In this document: positions 9,117 to 17,421 of the stretch, one piece after another | Numbering within the stretch: the stretch's first letter is position 1 | How the letters are laid out: every line of letters begins with the position of its first letter | DNA from: Bradyrhizobium glycinis | GTDB lineage: Bacteria > Pseudomonadota > Alphaproteobacteria > Rhizobiales > Xanthobacteraceae | NCBI RefSeq assembly: GCF_016031655.1 | Contig: NZ_JACCHQ010000026.1 | Span: forward strand, 40,539-104,538 | Length of the DNA stretch: 64,000 bases | Direction of reading: 5' to 3' | The notes under the pieces: model-generated | The model's input: the letters and a program-made list of their open reading frames with translations, nothing else | Databases searched by the model: none | What the model was told of the DNA's origin: nothing | Position numbers and translations under genes: made by a program

Positions 9117-9836
9117 ATGGCCCTTCCCCTCGCCCAACAGCAGTCGATCTTTGCCTGGGGCGGCGACACGGCTTCCACGCGCGATGACATCCTCGCCCGC
9201 TACCTACACCTTCGGGAAATCTCCAAGAAACTTAATGAGGAAGTCCTCCGGTGCATACCCGCCGATGCCTTGCTGAATCACGCACGCAGGCTCGGGTTGG
9301 CACAAGGAAAGACATTGCTCCTCGAAGACATGGACGAGATGTACTACGTCTACGACCTTGCCGTTTACACCGCACCGGCGGATCGTTCGCGGGCGATCGA
9401 TCGCTACGCGAGGTCGGCCAGGTTCGAAGCGCAGTCCGACGAAGGGGTGATGCTGGACGCAATGCGTCGGTCGCAGTTCGTGATACTCTTAATCGAGCAG
9501 CGTCACGACGAGGTGGGCCTGATCGCCACCGACATTATTCGCAACTCGAAAGTATGGCTGCTCGACGTCGGGCTCGAACATTCGATCGACGATGGAGAAC
9601 TGATGGCCACTAGGCTCCTTACCCCTGGGGCGTTCTCGATGACTGCCGGTGTCATGGTCCCGTTCGAAATTGAAATGCTTGAGCCGGTTTGCAGCCTGCT
9701 GCCGCAGCGCCTCGGCAGCAGCAAGCTGAGCCGTGTAGCCGACGACAGGCGCTTCGCCGAAGCCGTCTACAAGGTGGCGCTCGCGGACAGCGTCATGGAT
9801 CGCATGGCCTATGTTGATTTCCCCGATCGGCTCTGA
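9117..9836 (+). CDS. hypothetical protein, 239 aa
   Basis: I do not recognise this protein. It is soluble-looking, with an acidic N-terminal half (DDILARYLHLREISKKLNEE) and a hydrophobic region QFVILLIEQRHDEVGLIATD in the middle. ATG 9117 is chosen because GGGAGAG precedes it at a good distance; an in-frame ATG at 9081 lacks this. It is divergent from the zinc-ribbon/NERD-helicase pair across 210 bases, so it may share regulation with it. Composition resembles the chromosomal average, giving no sign of recent transfer. Confidence 0.75.
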   Translation: MALPLAQQQSIFAWGGDTASTRDDILARYLHLREISKKLNEEVLRCIPADALLNHARRLGLAQGKTLLLEDMDEMYYVYDLAVYTAPADRSRAIDRYARSARFEAQSDEGVMLDAMRRSQFVILLIEQRHDEVGLIATDIIRNSKVWLLDVGLEHSIDDGELMATRLLTPGAFSMTAGVMVPFEIEMLEPVCSLLPQRLGSSKLSRVADDRRFAEAVYKVALADSVMDRMAYVDFPDRL

Positions 9837-9976
9837 CGCCGGATCGGCGGGTCCGCGAACGATGGACGCCCAGCTAAAAGCGATCATAAACTATGCCGAG
9901 AGGGGCTGCGCCGCAGCGAACAGGACGGGAGCGACCACCGGCCCGTGCCTTCGTGCAAAATCGCGGAACAGCAGAA

Positions 9977-10051
9977 TGGCGCTCCCTAGGGGAATCGAAC
10001 CCCTGTTTCAGCCTTGAGAGGGCCGCGTCCTAACCGCTAGACGAAGGGAGC
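9977..10051 (-). tRNA. tRNA-Glu (CTC)
   Basis: 75 bases on the minus strand fold as a standard cloverleaf: acceptor GCTCCCT/AGGGAGC, D arm GTCTAGCGGTTAGGAC, anticodon stem CGGCC/GGCTG with loop CTCTCAA, T arm AGGGG-TTCGATT-CCCCT, and an encoded CCA end. Anticodon CTC reads GAG codons. Confidence 0.95.
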
Positions 10052-10108
10052 GTGAGGGCTAGCCAATAGCCTCGAAATTTGTCCGCCGCAAGGACCCCGG
10101 CAGGCCTT

Positions 10109-10453
10109 TTACAGCTCGTTGGCGAATTTCAGCCGTCCGGCCGGCTTCAGGGTATGGGCATCGAAGGTGCGGATCTCGATGACCCCGCCGATATCCAGCG
10201 TGACCGCCAGGCGGTCGCCGGCAACCCCGGTCGAGACGATTTTGGCGCCCTTGGGCAGAGTGGCGGTGACATCTCCTGCCGCTTCGACCGCCCTTCCCTC
10301 CGACTTGAAAAGGCGGTAGCCCACCGCGATCAGCACGGCGCAGATCGCCAGCGCCGTGGTCAACCCCGCGATCAGCATCATCCGCCGCACCCGCGCAAAC
10401 AGCGCGGCCTGCTCGGGGGTCGGTTCGGGAACAGCGGTATCAGACGTCGTCAT
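10109..10453 (-). CDS. small single-pass membrane protein (DUF6476-like)
   Basis: 114 residues: a short charged N-terminus, one transmembrane helix at about residues 26-46 (MLIAGLTTALAICAVLIAVG) and a small periplasmic domain with beta-type sequence (GDRLAVTLDIGGVIEIRTFD). It fits the small alphaproteobacterial membrane proteins that sit beside rluD/rpoH, for which I recall the name DUF6476, though that name is not certain. Its ATG (10451-10453) overlaps the ATG of rluD (10452-10454) on the other strand, so both share one CATG. Confidence 0.75.
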   Translation of the reverse strand: MTTSDTAVPEPTPEQAALFARVRRMMLIAGLTTALAICAVLIAVGYRLFKSEGRAVEAAGDVTATLPKGAKIVSTGVAGDRLAVTLDIGGVIEIRTFDAHTLKPAGRLKFANEL

Positions 10454-11459
10454 GACTAGCCCTGGGTCAGCGCAAAGGTTGGAGGTTGTCGTCGCCGGCG
10501 ACGAGGGCTCGGCCCGGCTCGACCGCGTGCTGGCGGCGCGCCTGCCCGAGCTGTCGCGATCGAGGCTGAAAGCCCTGATCCTGGCGGGCGCAGTGCAGCT
10601 GAAGGCCGCCGCGGTCCGCGACCCCGCTTATCACGTCGCCTCCGGCGATACGATCATAATCGACGTGCCGGAAGCGGCGCCCGCCGAGCCCAAGGGGGAG
10701 GAGATCGCCCTCGATATCGTGTTCGAGGACGACGACATCGTCGTCCTCAACAAGCCCAAGGGCCTGGTCGTGCACCCCGCGGCCGGCCACGAGACCGGCA
10801 CTTTGGTGAATGCGCTGATCGCCCATTGCGGCAGCTCGCTCTCCGGCATCGGTGGGGTGCGCCGGCCCGGCATCGTGCACCGGCTCGACAAGGACACGAC
10901 GGGGCTGATGGTGGTCGCCAAGAACGACCTCGCCCACGCCTCGCTGACCGCCCAATTCGCCGACCACGGCCGCACCGGCGCGATGCGGCGCGGCTACATG
11001 GCGTTTGCGTGGGGCGTGCCGAACCGGCAGCGCGGCACGGTGGACGCGCCGATCGACCGCCATCCGCATGCGCGCGAGAAGATGGCGGTGCGCCAGGGCG
11101 GCCGCGAGGCGGTGACGCATTGGGAGATCCTGGAGAGTTTTGCGGGGCGCGACGGCAAGCCGGTGGCCGCCCTGCTCGCCTGCGAGCTCGAGACCGGCCG
11201 CACCCATCAGATCCGCGTCCATCTCGCCCATATCGGCCACCCACTAATGGGCGATGCCGTCTATGGCCCGCATTTCAAGACCAAGGCCAACCAGCTCGGC
11301 CCCGAATCGCAGGCGGCTTTGGCAGCGCTGGGACGGCAGGCCTTACATGCTTACCTGCTGGTATTTGAGCACCCGAGGACGGGAGAACTTCTGCACTGGG
11401 AGGCGCCTTTGCCGGAGGATTTGCTTCTCCTCGAACGGATGCTCAAAGCGGCGCTATGA
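10452..11459 (+). CDS. rluD: 23S rRNA pseudouridine synthase RluD-type
   Basis: RluA-family pseudouridine synthase, 335 residues. An S4 RNA-binding domain occupies residues 10-75 (ARLDRVLAARLPELSRSRLK). The catalytic core has HRLDKDTTGLMVVAKN, with the catalytic aspartate at residue 146, and ELETGRTHQIRVHLAHIGHP. By family knowledge it modifies helix 69 of 23S rRNA. ATG 10452 was chosen as the start of the S4 region; upstream in-frame codons lie inside the divergent gene. rpoH follows on the same strand after about 215 bases. Confidence 0.92.
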   Translation: MTSPGSAQRLEVVVAGDEGSARLDRVLAARLPELSRSRLKALILAGAVQLKAAAVRDPAYHVASGDTIIIDVPEAAPAEPKGEEIALDIVFEDDDIVVLNKPKGLVVHPAAGHETGTLVNALIAHCGSSLSGIGGVRRPGIVHRLDKDTTGLMVVAKNDLAHASLTAQFADHGRTGAMRRGYMAFAWGVPNRQRGTVDAPIDRHPHAREKMAVRQGGREAVTHWEILESFAGRDGKPVAALLACELETGRTHQIRVHLAHIGHPLMGDAVYGPHFKTKANQLGPESQAALAALGRQALHAYLLVFEHPRTGELLHWEAPLPEDLLLLERMLKAAL

Positions 11460-11544
11460 CGCAGGCTGCTTCAGAAAGCCTTTACATTACAAAAAGTTAT
11501 AGCTGCCACACGGGGACGTGACGTCAGCAATCCTTCCCTTTTTG

Positions 11545-11558
11545 ACCCCCAATGGGGT
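11545..11558 (+). promoter_or_regulatory. inverted repeat upstream of rpoH
   Basis: ACCCC and GGGGT flank CAAT about 120 bases before the rpoH start, just after TTGACC and just before TATATT. The two hexamers are only 10 bases apart, too close for a usual sigma-70 promoter, so this is a candidate control site and not a clear promoter. Confidence 0.3.
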
Positions 11559-11674
11559 ATATTGCGTCTGCGTTGAAATGACCAACGCGGAACATCGCAG
11601 CCCGGCCGGCTTTGACACAGCGGTCGTCTGCCTGGCCCGCCGCTATCGGGGGCCTGAACCTTGGAGGGCGCACT

Positions 11675-12574
11675 ATGGCCCGTACCGCTGCTTTGCCGGT
11701 CCTCAATGGAGAATCCGGCCTTTCTCGCTACCTCGCCGAGATCCGCAAGTTCCCGATGCTGGAACCGCAGGAGGAGTACATGCTCGCCAAGCGTTGGCGC
11801 GAGCATGATGATCGCGACGCGGCGCACCAACTCGTCACCAGTCATCTCCGCCTCGTGGCCAAGATCGCCATGGGCTATCGCGGCTACGGCCTGCCGATCT
11901 CCGAAGTCGTGTCGGAAGGCAATGTCGGCCTGATGCAGGCGGTGAAGCGATTCGAACCCGAGAAGGGATTCCGTCTCGCCACCTACGCCATGTGGTGGAT
12001 CAAGGCGTCGATTCAAGAGTACATCCTGCGTTCGTGGTCGCTCGTGAAGATGGGCACCACCGCGAACCAGAAGAAGCTGTTCTTCAACCTGCGCAAGGCG
12101 AAGAGCAAGATCAACGCGCTGGACGAAGGCGATCTCCGCCCCGACCAGGTCAAGATGATCGCCAAGCGCCTCGGCGTCACCGATCAGGACGTGATCGACA
12201 TGAACCGCCGCCTCGGCGGCGATGCGTCGCTCAACGCACCGATCCGCGACGACGGCGAAGCCGGCGAATGGCAGGACTGGCTGGTCGACAACACGCCCAA
12301 CCAGGAAGCCATGATGGCGGAGCACGAGGAATATGATCACCGCCGTGACGCGCTGAACGGCGCCATGGGCGTGCTCAACCCGCGCGAACGCCGCATCTTC
12401 GAGGCCCGCCGCCTCGCCGATGAGCCGATGACGCTGGAGGACCTTGCTGCCGAGTTCGGCGTGTCGCGCGAGCGCGTCCGCCAGATCGAGGTCCGCGCCT
12501 TCGAGAAGGTGCAGTCCGCGGTCAAGGGCACGATTGCAAAGGCCGAACAGGCCGCGCTGGAAGCCGCGCATTAA
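11675..12574 (+). CDS. rpoH: heat-shock sigma factor RpoH
   Basis: Sigma-32-type factor, 299 residues. It has region 1.2/2 (YLAEIRKFPMLEPQEEYMLA, HLRLVAKIAMGYRGYGLP, FRLATYAMWWIKASIQEYIL), the RpoH box QKKLFFNLRK at residues 132-141 that separates RpoH from other sigmas, and region 4.2 with its helix-turn-helix (EFGVSRERVRQIEVRAFEKV). GGAGGG precedes ATG 11675. Role: transcription of heat-shock promoters. Rhizobia often hold several rpoH copies, so which paralogue this is cannot be said. Confidence 0.95.
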   Translation: MARTAALPVLNGESGLSRYLAEIRKFPMLEPQEEYMLAKRWREHDDRDAAHQLVTSHLRLVAKIAMGYRGYGLPISEVVSEGNVGLMQAVKRFEPEKGFRLATYAMWWIKASIQEYILRSWSLVKMGTTANQKKLFFNLRKAKSKINALDEGDLRPDQVKMIAKRLGVTDQDVIDMNRRLGGDASLNAPIRDDGEAGEWQDWLVDNTPNQEAMMAEHEEYDHRRDALNGAMGVLNPRERRIFEARRLADEPMTLEDLAAEFGVSRERVRQIEVRAFEKVQSAVKGTIAKAEQAALEAAH

Positions 12575-12613
12575 GCGGCGGCAGCGCCAGAGATTGGCGG
12601 ATCGAAAGACAGA

Positions 12614-12637
12614 AAGCCGGCGGTGACGCCGGCTTTT
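12614..12637 (+). terminator. intrinsic terminator of rpoH
   Basis: AAGCCGGCG and CGCCGGCTT pair around GTGA, followed by a T run, 40 bases after the rpoH stop. Confidence 0.9.
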
Positions 12638-12694
12638 TTGTTGGTGTGATGCGCGCTTGTTCCGCTGGATGGCGCACGTGGTGCAAGCTCCTCT

Positions 12695-12797
12695 GTCATT
12701 CCGGGGCGCGCGGAGCGCGAGCCCGGAATCCATCAGACCGCGGGTTGGTGGACGAATGGATTCCGGGCTCGCGCCAAGAGGCGCGCCCCGGAATGAC
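12695..12797. repeat. GTCATTCCGG palindromic repeat, copy 1
   Basis: Long imperfect palindrome. Outer arms GTCATTCCGGGGCGCG and CGCGCCCCGGAATGAC, inner arms GAGCCCGGAATCCAT and ATGGATTCCGGGCTC. Lies between rpoH and the amidase gene. Sister copies are at 25241, 35992 and 40082. Confidence 0.9.
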
Positions 12798-12805
12798 GGA
12801 GGAGA

Positions 12806-13432
12806 TTACTCCCCCCATGCCCGTGCCATCGTCGCGAGGATGCAGCCTTCGCAATAGCGCGCGTCCTTGTAGTCGATCCAGTTGTGCGCGTAGACGCGCT
12901 CAAGCGGGATGTCGTAGCGCGCGCGTAGCACCTTCACGAGGATCTTCCACGCCGCGACCTGTGCCTCCGTCGGCCCCGTCGTCACGTCGGGATAATTGCC
13001 GGCGAACTCGACTCCGATCGAATTGTCGCGCACCACCTGACGATAGGTCGGCCGGTTGTCGATGTACTTGTTGTCGTTGCGGTTGGCGCCGTCGCCGTGG
13101 GTCGGCACGAGGTTCTCGGCGACCGCCCAATAGACCGTGCCGTCGGTCTCGACCCAGACCGTGACGCCGCGCCGCGTCGGGTTCTTCGCCTGCGCCTGGG
13201 CGCCGCCGCGAGCCGAGCCCGCAGGTCCCTCGGTCTGGTGCACGATGATGTTGCGCCAGGGTCTTGCGTTGCCGACGTCGCCCCACGGCGCCAGCCAGAC
13301 GATCTTCAGGCCGGGAATGTTGGGCGTACCGGAGGCGCGCGCGAGCCTGACGAGTTCGGCATCCGTGGCAGCGGCGGGGACGATCGGAAGGAGAGCGGCC
13401 AACACGGCCGCCAGCAGGCGAAACGTCATCAT
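12806..13432 (-). CDS. periplasmic N-acetylmuramoyl-L-alanine amidase (Amidase_2/PGRP fold)
   Basis: 208 residues with a cleavable signal peptide (about residues 1-22, ending PAAATDA) and an Amidase_2 domain. NIIVHQTEGPAG carries the first zinc histidine, WVETDGTVYW the core strand, NSIGVEFAGNYPD the middle, and VYAHNWIDYKDARYCEGC the second histidine region plus paired cysteines. Likely role: cleavage of peptidoglycan stem peptides during turnover. Two ATG codons are adjacent (13432 and 13429); the first is used. No partner gene is evident. Confidence 0.85.
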   Translation of the reverse strand: MMTFRLLAAVLAALLPIVPAAATDAELVRLARASGTPNIPGLKIVWLAPWGDVGNARPWRNIIVHQTEGPAGSARGGAQAQAKNPTRRGVTVWVETDGTVYWAVAENLVPTHGDGANRNDNKYIDNRPTYRQVVRDNSIGVEFAGNYPDVTTGPTEAQVAAWKILVKVLRARYDIPLERVYAHNWIDYKDARYCEGCILATMARAWGE

Positions 13433-13466
13433 GCAAGGTCCAATGCGACGTCGAGCCTAACAGGCT

Positions 13467-14666
13467 TTACGCGAATGTCCTCACCGTTCCGACGGACTCG
13501 GGCGACAGCGGCGGGGCGGGATCATAGACCGCAAAATCGTTCTTGCCGTTCTTCTTGGCGGCATAGAGGGCGTGGTCGGCATTGGCCATCAGCCGGTCGG
13601 GGAATTCCCCGATGCCGCGGTCCCACTCCGCAACCCCGATCGAGATCGCGATCGGAATATCGCGGCCGCTGCAGCTGGCGGCATCCTGACGGCAGACTTC
13701 GAGCACGCGGCGGGCGATCGCGGCAGCCTCGCGCAGGGACGAGGACGGCAGCACGATGCAGAACTCGTCGCCGCCGGTGCGGGCGAGCATGTCGCCGGGC
13801 CGCAGGCGCGTCTGCGCCATCAGGGTGAAGTGCCTGAGGCAGGCATCGCCGGCGGCATGGCCATGGGTGTCGTTGATGGTCTTGAAGCCGTCGAGGTCGA
13901 TCACAAGCAGCGAGAACGGCTCACCGCTGCGCTCCGACCGTGCGCATTCCTCCGACAGACGCTGCAGCAGATGCCGCCGGTTGGCCACGCCGGTGAGATC
14001 GTCGATCAGCGCGAGGTCGGCGACCTCGCCCCGCAACCGGTCCATCGCCATCAGCAGGAAACCGAAATTGAGGGTCATCGACAGGAACAGCAGCCCGAGC
14101 ACCATGATCGCATGGGCCTGACCGCCGGCGCGCGCCGAGAGATCATAGCCAAGCAGATTGCCCGCGGTGCGCGCGAGCAGAATCGCGATAATGCTGAGGA
14201 TGACGATGCCGGACAGCTTGGCGCCCGGACTGACGCGGCCTTCCGGCGACAACAATAGACGCAGCGCCAGCACCAGCGGCAGGGCCTGACCGAGCGTGTA
14301 GCTCAGCATGCGCAATTGCATGTGCTCGAATCCGACCATGAAGAGCACGACGCCGAGAAGGCTCAAGCACCCCGTCGCGGTCATCAGGCGCCACGAGACC
14401 GGCCGGTCGTAGAAGCGCTGAATTCCCATGGCGGCGAGGCAGCTCGCAGCGATGACGCCACCGGCGCCGAGCAGCAGCGGCAGGGGAGAGGCGACGAACA
14501 GACGGATCAAGGCCGTCATCGCGCCGGCGGCACCGACGAAGGCCGATGCCATCCAGAACCGCGCAGCCGCGAAATTCGGATAGGAACGCGTCACGTAGGC
14601 CCAGATCACGCCGAGCGCCAGGAAGTTGACGACGAAGACCGTCCATAATGTCGGTACGTTCAGCAT
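13467..14666 (-). CDS. membrane diguanylate cyclase (GGDEF)
   Basis: About 399 residues. The N-terminal half has some six hydrophobic helices (LWTVFVVNFLALGVIWAYVT, then five more up to about residue 205). The C-terminal half is a GGDEF domain: LIDDLTGVANRRHLLQRL, DLDGFKTINDTHGHAAGD and the intact active loop RTGGDEFCIVLP, so it should make cyclic di-GMP. An RxxD inhibitory site is not obvious. Start placed at ATG 14666 (MLNVPTLW); an in-frame ATG at 14729 would add 21 residues with little membrane character. Confidence 0.88.
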   Translation of the reverse strand: MLNVPTLWTVFVVNFLALGVIWAYVTRSYPNFAAARFWMASAFVGAAGAMTALIRLFVASPLPLLLGAGGVIAASCLAAMGIQRFYDRPVSWRLMTATGCLSLLGVVLFMVGFEHMQLRMLSYTLGQALPLVLALRLLLSPEGRVSPGAKLSGIVILSIIAILLARTAGNLLGYDLSARAGGQAHAIMVLGLLFLSMTLNFGFLLMAMDRLRGEVADLALIDDLTGVANRRHLLQRLSEECARSERSGEPFSLLVIDLDGFKTINDTHGHAAGDACLRHFTLMAQTRLRPGDMLARTGGDEFCIVLPSSSLREAAAIARRVLEVCRQDAASCSGRDIPIAISIGVAEWDRGIGEFPDRLMANADHALYAAKKNGKNDFAVYDPAPPLSPESVGTVRTFA

Positions 14667-15071
14667 CGCGCGTACAGCACGCGCAGCGTCCCGCCCTCCG
14701 TTCCCGGCAGCCGTCCGTCCATGACCCATCCCCGTCTTCTTGCGGAGGACAATGCGATGGTTGCGCTTAATGGAGTCTCACTGCGACTTGCGAAAACGCA
14801 TGCTTGGTTTTGGATTCATGAACGGCACGCGGCAATTGTCGGATCGTTAAGCCTGTTGCCGCCGCTGGGCCGTGCTGGCGCGTGAGGCGGATTCGCGGCC
14901 AAAAACCATCCGAAAATGCATCTGAGCTGTGGATAACAGGATGACACGGATGTGACGACGCGGGGCAGCCGGCTCCGAATCTGCTGAGTTTGTCGTCGAG
15001 GATGTTGCGAGGCTGGCCCTCCGCCGAGCACCCTCGTGTCGCGTTCCACCATTAACCCTTGAGAGGATACT
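14667..15071. other. intergenic region with one DnaA-box-like site
   Basis: 405 bases upstream of the divergent GGDEF and lysine-rich peptide genes. TGTGGATAA at 14928-14936 matches a DnaA box, but only one is present, so I do not call an origin. No other gene or hairpin is evident. Confidence 0.4.
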
Positions 15072-15140
15072 ATGGCTAAGAAAGCGAAGAAGGCGGCGAA
15101 GAAGAAGGCGAAAAAGGCCAAGAAGGCGAAGAAGAAGTAA
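15072..15140 (+). CDS. 22-residue lysine/alanine-rich peptide
   Basis: ATG 15072 to TAA 15140 encodes 22 residues: one Met, 14 Lys and 7 Ala in alternating KK/A blocks, like the tail of a histone H1-type protein. GAGAGGATACT upstream gives a ribosome-binding site, and a strong terminator lies 65 bases downstream, so the unit looks like a complete small gene. Extreme basicity suggests DNA, RNA or membrane binding. It may be a stand-alone nucleoid peptide; no function can be assigned. Confidence 0.65.
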   Translation: MAKKAKKAAKKKAKKAKKAKKK

Positions 15141-15205
15141 CGAGGCTTCTGTTTCTTTGCCCGGGTGGACTCAGCTCCGCCCGGGCGTCGGGTCGATCGA
15201 AGGTG

Positions 15206-15229
15206 GCGGGCGCAAGGCCCGCTTTTTTA
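15206..15229 (+). terminator. intrinsic terminator after the lysine-rich peptide
   Basis: GCGGGC and GCCCGC pair around GCAAG, followed by six T. It also lies near the 3' end of the convergent LysE gene. Confidence 0.85.
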
Positions 15230-15308
15230 TTGCGTGCTTTGCGACGAGCTCCGCTCTCTCGCACCCTCGCCCCGCCCTTCGCGGGGAGAGGGTTGGGTGA
15301 AGGACAAT

Positions 15309-15920
15309 CTACCGCTCCGACAACGCCAGCTTGGCGCCGAGCGCGGCGAAGCCGGCGGCAAAGGAGCGGCGCAGCCAGGCCATGGCGGCCGGGCGGGAGA
15401 TGACGCGCTCGCGCACCGCGCCGGCGCAGAAGCCATAGAGGACAAACACCGCGAAGGTCATCACCATGAAGGCGCCGCTCAATTCCAGCATGCGCGCCAG
15501 CACATGGGCCTCGTCCGCCGCGATGAATTGCGGCAGGAAGGCGAGGAAGAAGATCGACAGCTTCGGATTGAGAATGTTGATCAGGAAGCCGGTGACGATG
15601 ACGCGGCTGCTCGATCGCTCGCGGATCTCGCCGCCAACCGCCAGCGCCCCGGTCTCGCGCAGCGCCTGCCAGGACATGTAGAGCAGATAGGCGACGCCGC
15701 ACCATTTCAGCGCGGCGAAGGCGAGCGCGCTGGTGTGGAGCACGGCGGCAAGGCCGAGCATCGCCGCCGCCATGTGCGGCACGATGCCGAGCGTGCAGCC
15801 GAAGGCGGCCGCCACGCTGGCGCGCGAGCCGCGGGTCAGCGCCGCAGCCAGCGTGTAGAGCACGCCGGTGCCGGGAGAAGCGACCACGATGAGCGAGGTG
15901 AGCAGGAAGGACCAGGTCAT
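15309..15920 (-). CDS. LysE/RhtB-family amino-acid exporter
   Basis: 203-residue integral membrane protein with six predicted helices. It has the family N-terminal motif (SLIVVASPGTGVLYTLAAAL, with SPGP changed to SPGT), GCTLGIVPHMAAAMLGLAAV and the conserved FLINILNPKLSIFFLAFLPQF. Exports an amino acid or related metabolite; substrate not predictable. A second LysE-type gene lies at 27421. Confidence 0.9.
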   Translation of the reverse strand: MTWSFLLTSLIVVASPGTGVLYTLAAALTRGSRASVAAAFGCTLGIVPHMAAAMLGLAAVLHTSALAFAALKWCGVAYLLYMSWQALRETGALAVGGEIRERSSSRVIVTGFLINILNPKLSIFFLAFLPQFIAADEAHVLARMLELSGAFMVMTFAVFVLYGFCAGAVRERVISRPAAMAWLRRSFAAGFAALGAKLALSER

Positions 15921-15964
15921 GGGCCGACCTTATCACCGCGACGCGCTTCGAGAAAGCAGGCGCG

Positions 15965-16339
15965 TCAGGACAGCTGAGCGATCTCGGCCTCGCGCAGCAC
16001 GTCGAGCGGCGCCCAGGGCTTGGCCCAGAACTTGACGCCGTCGGGCAGGGCCTGCTTCAAGGGGCGGCCCGAAGTGACCACGACGTCGAGCTTGGGATTG
16101 CGGTGCTTGGCGACATGCGCGAGTTCGACTCCGTTCATGCGGCCGGCAAGCTGGACGTCGGTCAGCATCAGACAAAGCGCACGAGCGTTCTTGTCGAGGA
16201 CGCGCTCGGCGGCCTCTGCGCTTTCGCACTGGATGACCTGGTAACCACTCTCTTCAAGGAGAACGCAAAGCATCTCCCGCTGCATGGCGTCATCTTCAAC
16301 GATCAGCGCTGTCGCGCGAAACGGCTTTGCTTGTCCCAT
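15965..16339 (-). CDS. single-domain response regulator (receiver)
   Basis: 124 residues forming one receiver domain: ALIVEDDAMQREMLCVLLEE with the acidic pair, LMLTDVQLAGRMNGVELA with the phospho-acceptor aspartate, VVVTSG with the conserved Thr/Ser position, and FWAKPW with the switch lysine. No output domain, so it works by protein contact. GGGAG precedes ATG 16339. No kinase is adjacent. Confidence 0.88.
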   Translation of the reverse strand: MGQAKPFRATALIVEDDAMQREMLCVLLEESGYQVIQCESAEAAERVLDKNARALCLMLTDVQLAGRMNGVELAHVAKHRNPKLDVVVTSGRPLKQALPDGVKFWAKPWAPLDVLREAEIAQLS

Positions 16340-16461
16340 CGGCGGCTCCCAATGCATGCGCCCATAACGCATGTTAAAAACCGAAGCCGGCCAGGGTTCG
16401 GTTTCATTTCAAAAAAATGTAATTCATAGTTCCATCATCGGGGGCTTGACGGGGGGAGTTC

Positions 16462-17292
16462 ATGACGACGATTCGAGGCGCCGCCGCCATCACGGGAGCC
16501 GCGAGCGGCATCGGCCGGGCGCTGGCGATCGAGCTCGCGCAGCGCGGCTGCGACCTTGCGCTGGCGGATCGCGACGAGGGCGGATTGAAGGCGCTCGTGG
16601 CGGAGATCGGAACAACGCGCAAGGTCAGCCTGCATCGCGTCGACGTCGGCGAGGCCGGCGATATCGCGCAGTTCGCAAGCGAGGCCATCGCCGCACATCC
16701 TGCCCTCGGCATCGTCGTCAACAACGCGGGCGTTGCGCTGATGGGCACGTTCGAGGAGATCGACCAGGTGCAGATGGACTGGCTGTTCGACATCAATTTC
16801 TGGGGCGTGGTGCACGGCACGCGCGCCTTCCTGCCGCACCTGAAGACGATGGGCGAGGCGCACATCGTCAACCTCTCCTCGATCTTCGGCATCATCGCGC
16901 CGCCGGGCCAATCGGCTTATGCGGCGGCAAAGTTCGCAGTGCGCGGCTTCTCGGAGAGCGTGCGGCACGAGCTCAGCGTCGCGGGCAGCCCGGTGAAGCT
17001 GTCGGTCGTGCATCCCGGCGGCATCGCCACCGCGATCGCGCGCAACGCACGCACCGGCGTCGGTGTCACCGACAATGCCCGCCGGGCGCAATCGATCGAA
17101 CGGTTCGAGAACGCGGCAAAGACCTCGCCGAAGGACGCGGCACTGCGCATCATCAGGGGCATCGAGCGGAACGAGCCGCGCATCCTGATCGGCAACGACG
17201 CCCGCTTCATGGACCTCTTGCAGCGCTTCCGCCCGGGGACCTATTGGGCACCGCTGCAGCGGCGGCTGGAGAAGATGGCGAAGGGGACGTAG
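16462..17292 (+). CDS. short-chain dehydrogenase/reductase
   Basis: Classical SDR of 276 residues. Nucleotide motif TGAASGIG at 11-18, NNAG in the middle, catalytic Ser in NLSSIFG and the YxxxK pair at Tyr153 and Lys157 (QSAYAAAKFAVRGF). The acidic residue after beta-2 (ALADRDEGG) suggests preference for NAD. The C-terminal 60 residues (IIRGIERNEPRILIGNDARF) resemble SDRs that accompany flavin-containing monooxygenases, but no such gene is adjacent. Substrate unknown. Confidence 0.88.
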   Translation: MTTIRGAAAITGAASGIGRALAIELAQRGCDLALADRDEGGLKALVAEIGTTRKVSLHRVDVGEAGDIAQFASEAIAAHPALGIVVNNAGVALMGTFEEIDQVQMDWLFDINFWGVVHGTRAFLPHLKTMGEAHIVNLSSIFGIIAPPGQSAYAAAKFAVRGFSESVRHELSVAGSPVKLSVVHPGGIATAIARNARTGVGVTDNARRAQSIERFENAAKTSPKDAALRIIRGIERNEPRILIGNDARFMDLLQRFRPGTYWAPLQRRLEKMAKGT

Positions 17293-17312
17293 GCTGGGAG
17301 AGTCCCTCCGCC

Positions 17313-17396
17313 GTCATTGCGAGGAGCCCTTGCGACGAAGCAATCCAGACTGCCGCTGCGGACAGATCTGGATTGCTTCGCTGCGCTCGCAATGAC
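17313..17396. repeat. GTCATTGCGAG palindromic repeat, copy 1
   Basis: Outer arms GTCATTGCGAG and CTCGCAATGAC variants, inner arms GAAGCAATCCAGA and TCTGGATTGCTTC. Lies between convergent SDR and transglycosylase genes; sister copy at 48557. Confidence 0.9.
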
Positions 17397-17421
17397 GAGC
17401 GTGGCTGCCGGCGGTCGCTCC

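Noticed and set aside
14928..14936. DnaA-box match as a possible replication origin
   Set aside because: Only one box, no AT-rich unwinding region, and no origin-associated genes nearby.
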